64,000 bases of DNA from an uncultured Prevotella sp. GTDB lineage: Bacteria; Bacteroidota; Bacteroidia; Bacteroidales; Bacteroidaceae. The notes under the pieces were generated by a model that had not been told where the DNA came from, searched no databases, and worked only from the letters and a program-made list of their open reading frames with translations. Location of the stretch: assembly GCA_934254985.1 (NCBI GenBank), contig CAKQMS010000009.1, positions 18,381 to 82,380 of the forward strand, written 5' to 3'. A program made the translations under genes and the position numbers. The number at the start of each line of letters is the position of its first letter. Position 1 is the stretch's first letter. Shown piece after piece: positions 60,660 to 64,000 of this stretch.

Positions 60660-62471
60660 TTATTTGCTTATTTTATAGCTCTTCTTGTTGCCATTATTTC
60701 CGCTTAGGCTAACAACGTAAATGCCATGGCTGAGAGAGCTGTAGGCAGCAGATAATGATGAGGCTTCGTTGCCTGAATTTATGGTTCTGCCATACATGTC
60801 TGTTATTATCCATGAGGTGAAGGCTGTAGCCTCGGCTTTAGGACTATCTATTCCTGTTGCTGCATCCCAAAGGTCAAGTTCCTCGGTGTTGAGCACGTAG
60901 CAGTCAGACTGATTAGTAGGATTATAGTTGGCAACGAAAGCCACTACATTCATCTTTGTCATATCCCAAGCTTCATCGAGAGTGGTGGTGTAGTTGCACT
61001 TATATCCGTTTGCGATGTCTATCTTGTCGCCCCAAGTAGGAGTCAAAGACACGCGTGGCGAATGACGATGATAGAAACCACCCTTAGCGCCAGTCTGTCG
61101 CTTTGTAAAGATGCTGTCTTCGGTAAGGAAAACATATAGGCGAACGCTGTCGGGAGTAGCCAATGGCAATAACTGTTTGCCTTCCACCTGTATGCTTACG
61201 TTTCTTGTCGAAGTGTTTAGCTCCTTAGTGATGTTTACAGTTGCAAGCGCAGGGGTCTGCTTAGCCATTTTGTATGCCTCCAAAACGTTTTCTGCAGAGG
61301 CTTCAAGGATAGGGGTTTCATACTTGAATATCTCAGGCAATGTTTTGCGGAAGTCGCTACGGTCTACGAGCATGGCAGGGGCAAAAGTGCGATAAGAAGG
61401 ATAAAACCACTCATATTCCGAGCTTGTAGGAATGGTGTATTTATCTGCCATAAAGCCTGCATGATGACCAATTTCTATGATGTCGGTCATGTCTTTTATA
61501 GCGTTGTTGATAGCCAAGTGGGCAGCAGGACAGCCCGAGCAATTCTCGGTAGAGAATGTTTCCAACAACACATTGCGGTCTTGATAAGAGTCGCGGCATT
61601 TAGTCAGCACGCTCTCCGACCAGTTGTCTGCAGTCACAGCATCAGCCTCGTCGTTCACGCTCTTTATGCAGAGGCGGAGGTTGTAGTCGCCATTTTCTGG
61701 CACTTTCATTTGCGACAATTCAAACGAACCCTCACGACGTGATGATGTTTGCAGACCTTCCACGCGCTCAGAGCATAGTTCCTTGTCGCCATCGTATAGG
61801 GCAAAGGTGAGGCTGTTTACAGGAGCAACACCAAGGTTTTGGTATGTGCCGAAGTAATTGATTACTTGCCCTGGCTTTACGTAGGCAGGCAAATTGGTTA
61901 CGCCTAATCTCACATTATGTTGAGGCATGTTGTCGCCAGTTATTGTGGCAAGTAATGATGCGCTATAGTTGTCTTCGTATAATGTCCATTTGCCATTCTT
62001 ACCCTTGATATATTCAGGATTCTTCACCAGCTGAGTGCCGTAGCATATATATTGGCTCTCTTTGATGGTGTAGCCAACATACAGGGCAGAACCATCGATG
62101 GTGTAAGGCTTGGCAAGCTCGAATGTATTCCATTTAGCCTTCTTTGCATCCACAGTCTCCTTATAGAAAGGTTCACCGTTGAGGTCGTGGCTAAGGAATA
62201 TTGTTATAGCTCCATTTGCTGTTGTGTCAGGAAAAGCTATCTGAATGTCGATGAGCTTACAGCCTTTGTATGCCGACATGTAGTCAGCATCGAAGAATAT
62301 AGCAGAGCCTACGTCGGTAGCGCCCTTCACCGATTCCAAACCAGCCGACGATTTCTTGTTGTTGCCTATGATAAGCGTGGTATTTGCTGTGTCGGCATAC
62401 GCATTAATACCAAAAAGAACCATGAGCGCAGCGCCCATGATTCTCTTTTTGTTATTTGATATAAAGCTCAT
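60660..62471 (-). CDS. Omp28-related secreted protein with sorting tail (second copy)
   Basis: This 603-residue protein has a signal peptide (MGAALMVLFGINAYA, cleavage about residue 26). The middle holds two beta domains. From about residue 300 comes the Omp28-like region VLLETFSTENCSGCPAAH with C-x-x-C, then GHHAGFMADKYTIP and EWFYPSYRTFAPAMLVDRS. A sorting tail of about 60 residues (DMYGRTINSGN...HGIYVVSLSGNNGNKKSYKISK) ends the protein. It is a paralogue of the protein at 19839-21626, with the same plan. Its last codons and the DNA beyond the stop recur at 43214-43316. It follows the 62505-63920 gene on the same strand after 33 nt. Confidence 0.85.
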   Translation of the reverse strand: MSFISNNKKRIMGAALMVLFGINAYADTANTTLIIGNNKKSSAGLESVKGATDVGSAIFFDADYMSAYKGCKLIDIQIAFPDTTANGAITIFLSHDLNGEPFYKETVDAKKAKWNTFELAKPYTIDGSALYVGYTIKESQYICYGTQLVKNPEYIKGKNGKWTLYEDNYSASLLATITGDNMPQHNVRLGVTNLPAYVKPGQVINYFGTYQNLGVAPVNSLTFALYDGDKELCSERVEGLQTSSRREGSFELSQMKVPENGDYNLRLCIKSVNDEADAVTADNWSESVLTKCRDSYQDRNVLLETFSTENCSGCPAAHLAINNAIKDMTDIIEIGHHAGFMADKYTIPTSSEYEWFYPSYRTFAPAMLVDRSDFRKTLPEIFKYETPILEASAENVLEAYKMAKQTPALATVNITKELNTSTRNVSIQVEGKQLLPLATPDSVRLYVFLTEDSIFTKRQTGAKGGFYHRHSPRVSLTPTWGDKIDIANGYKCNYTTTLDEAWDMTKMNVVAFVANYNPTNQSDCYVLNTEELDLWDAATGIDSPKAEATAFTSWIITDMYGRTINSGNEASSLSAAYSSLSHGIYVVSLSGNNGNKKSYKISK

Positions 62472-62504
62472 AATAGAGTTTTGGGTTATATTCGTTGTAA
62501 TAGC

Positions 62505-63920
62505 TTACTTAACAACCTTGAAAGTCTTTTCGCCCTTAGCGGTTTCAACCTTCACGATGTATGTGCCAGCAGCCTTGCCAGCAAGGTTTGCAGGTGTGCC
62601 CTGAGCAACGGTAGCTACGAGAGCGCCGTTGGCAGCATAAACCTTAGCAGAAGTATATTCGCCATTGATATAAACGAGGTTGCCTCCTGCATAGCTGATG
62701 CTTACGTGGTTGCGAATATTCTCGATGTTCTTAACAGCATTAACGTCTGATTCGTATTTGATAACAGGGTAGTTCCATGTAACGCCAGAAGCATCACCTG
62801 TCAAACCGCCACCAGCAATCACCTTACCATCGTTGCTGCAGCACATTGCAGGGTATAAATCTGTATTAGCGATTTGCTTGCCGCCACCACCGCAAGTAAA
62901 TATCTCGTCTACATAAACGAGCTTGTTGTCGTTGGTGAATATAAATGGGTTAACCAAGCCTGCAGCATCAGCATAGTAGCCATACATGTTGCCCTCGCCA
63001 TCGATAGAGAGAATAGTACCTCCGTTGAAGTTTGTTTCTTCCTGTGTCTCGCTTTCCTCTTCTTCGCCATTATCTTCTTCACCACAGTTGAAGAGCTGTA
63101 TAAGTTCGCCATCGCGTATGAAAGCAGGATTGAAACCACCGCTACCAGCAACATTCAAACCAACGATAGTCTTACCATCGTCGCTGATGTCGCGAACGAA
63201 GAACTGGGTGAAAGTTGCTGAGTCAGCCTGCTCAACGAGCTTGCCATCTACATATAGTTTGTTGTGACCAGCTTGTCCGAGGTTGCTGAATACAGTATTG
63301 ATAACATAGCTATCACCCTTCTTTTCCCAAAGGATAGGGCAATCGCGCATGATTTCATAAACCATTCCTTCAAGGATAGTCTTTTCGCCAACCTTAATAC
63401 TTGCATGACCTGCGATATACTTGCCGTCAGCAGTTATGGCGCGAGCCTCCTGTGAGAAGTCCTCGGTTTTAGCTTGCGTTAAAGAGTAGCCTGCAGGTAC
63501 AGGAAGTTGCTGCCAATCGCCTGTTATAGTGCGCCATGCTGGATAAGCCACACTTTTCTTCTCCTCGTCTTCGCGCTGCTCGAAGCTACCAACGATGATA
63601 CCGTCGTTAGAAACGTCGCATGCAGAGATGCGGTTGCATGTAGTTCCGAGTGGAGTAAGCTCTGTAGGGTCTGTGAGCTGCCAAAGGTAAGCGCCACCTA
63701 ATTGGAAGATAATCTGTGAGTCATCGTAGCCTACTGCATATTTGCCGTTTGATGATACATGTTGGAAACAGCCTGCGGCATTCGTAGCCTCACCAAAGTC
63801 AGGGTCTATGATTGGGAAATCTTTGAAATCCTGTTCGATATAGTCTTGTGCACTAACTGTTTGTGGGGCAGAAAGCGCAAGTGCGGTTGCACAAGCGCAG
63901 GTAAGTAAAAGTTTGTTCAT
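62505..63920 (-). CDS. Secreted HAF-repeat-like beta-propeller protein with sorting tail
   Basis: This 471-residue protein has a signal peptide (residues 1-24, ending TVSAQ). Repeating blades follow the HAF-like pattern SxDGxxVxG: VSSNGKYAVGYDDS, VSNDGIIVGSFEQ, ITADGKYIAGHAS, ISDDGKTIVGLNV and CSNDGKVIAGGGL. These suggest a beta-propeller. An acidic loop (EEDNGEEEESETQEE, about residue 285) may bind calcium. The last about 75 residues (VKNIENIRNHVSISYAGGNLVYI...KVYAANGALVATV...GTYIVKVETAKGEKTFKVVK) form a type IX sorting tail. It is the first gene of a pair with the Omp28 paralogue. Function unknown. Confidence 0.8.
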   Translation of the reverse strand: MNKLLLTCACATALALSAPQTVSAQDYIEQDFKDFPIIDPDFGEATNAAGCFQHVSSNGKYAVGYDDSQIIFQLGGAYLWQLTDPTELTPLGTTCNRISACDVSNDGIIVGSFEQREDEEKKSVAYPAWRTITGDWQQLPVPAGYSLTQAKTEDFSQEARAITADGKYIAGHASIKVGEKTILEGMVYEIMRDCPILWEKKGDSYVINTVFSNLGQAGHNKLYVDGKLVEQADSATFTQFFVRDISDDGKTIVGLNVAGSGGFNPAFIRDGELIQLFNCGEEDNGEEEESETQEETNFNGGTILSIDGEGNMYGYYADAAGLVNPFIFTNDNKLVYVDEIFTCGGGGKQIANTDLYPAMCCSNDGKVIAGGGLTGDASGVTWNYPVIKYESDVNAVKNIENIRNHVSISYAGGNLVYINGEYTSAKVYAANGALVATVAQGTPANLAGKAAGTYIVKVETAKGEKTFKVVK

Positions 63921-64000
63921 ACTATCAATACTCTGTTAATTCTAACGTAATCGTTTGAAAATGAGGGAGTTAATTAACGTAATATAACTAATAAAATTTG

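Overview
The window looks like chromosomal DNA from the Bacteroidales, most likely Prevotellaceae (Prevotella/Segatella type). The reasons are a SusC/SusD locus, a WbqC protein, DUF2851, DUF4843 and DUF4476 proteins, split RHS proteins, many secreted proteins with C-terminal sorting tails of the type IX secretion kind, and promoters of the Bacteroidota form (TTTG, about 20 nt, TAnnTTTG). No replication origin, rRNA operon, CRISPR array, prophage or intact insertion sequence was seen. One tRNA gene is present.

Layout. 1-5.8 kb is an accessory RHS island: the 3' end of an RHS effector with a lipase-like toxin tip, an ankyrin-repeat gene that is probably its immunity gene, a second large RHS gene without a toxin tip, and a scrambled RHS remnant built partly from copies of that gene. 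5.8-14.3 kb is housekeeping: ruvB, dprA, a thioesterase and a DUF2851 gene on the minus strand, then dapB, signal peptidase I, a serine-less signal-peptidase paralogue, a WbqC protein and a DUF3332 lipoprotein on the plus strand. 14.3-25.7 kb holds a hairpin-rich spacer, a membrane TPR/AraC regulator divergent from two secreted proteins, and several surface lipoproteins. 25.8-34.2 kb is a five-gene SusC/SusD uptake operon that ends in a TlpA-like thioredoxin. 34.3-40.1 kb has a Fic protein behind a 66-bp tandem repeat, a BamE-like/DUF4476 protein, an AEC transporter and small envelope genes.

40.2-43.2 kb is a compact metal-linked operon: an AraC-type regulator with its own CxxC metal-binding domain, a TonB-dependent receptor and an exported HMA protein. 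A perfect palindrome lies upstream of it. 43.2-47.4 kb holds decayed fragments and a four-gene operon of zinc-ribbon/membrane proteins of unknown function. 47.9-57 kb is again core: tRNA-Met, ribF, a CPBP protease, an ECF sigma factor with its likely anti-sigma, argB, speA, aroK and topA. 57.3-63.9 kb is a group of large secreted proteins with sorting tails.

The best candidates for undescribed biology are the metal-sensing AraC-HMA/TonB/HMA operon with its palindrome, the zinc-ribbon membrane operon, the RHS lipase/ankyrin pair beside a mosaic RHS remnant, and a 103-bp sequence coding for a sorting tail that occurs at two loci 17 kb apart and stays conserved past the stop codon. All functions are read from sequence motifs only; no database search was possible.
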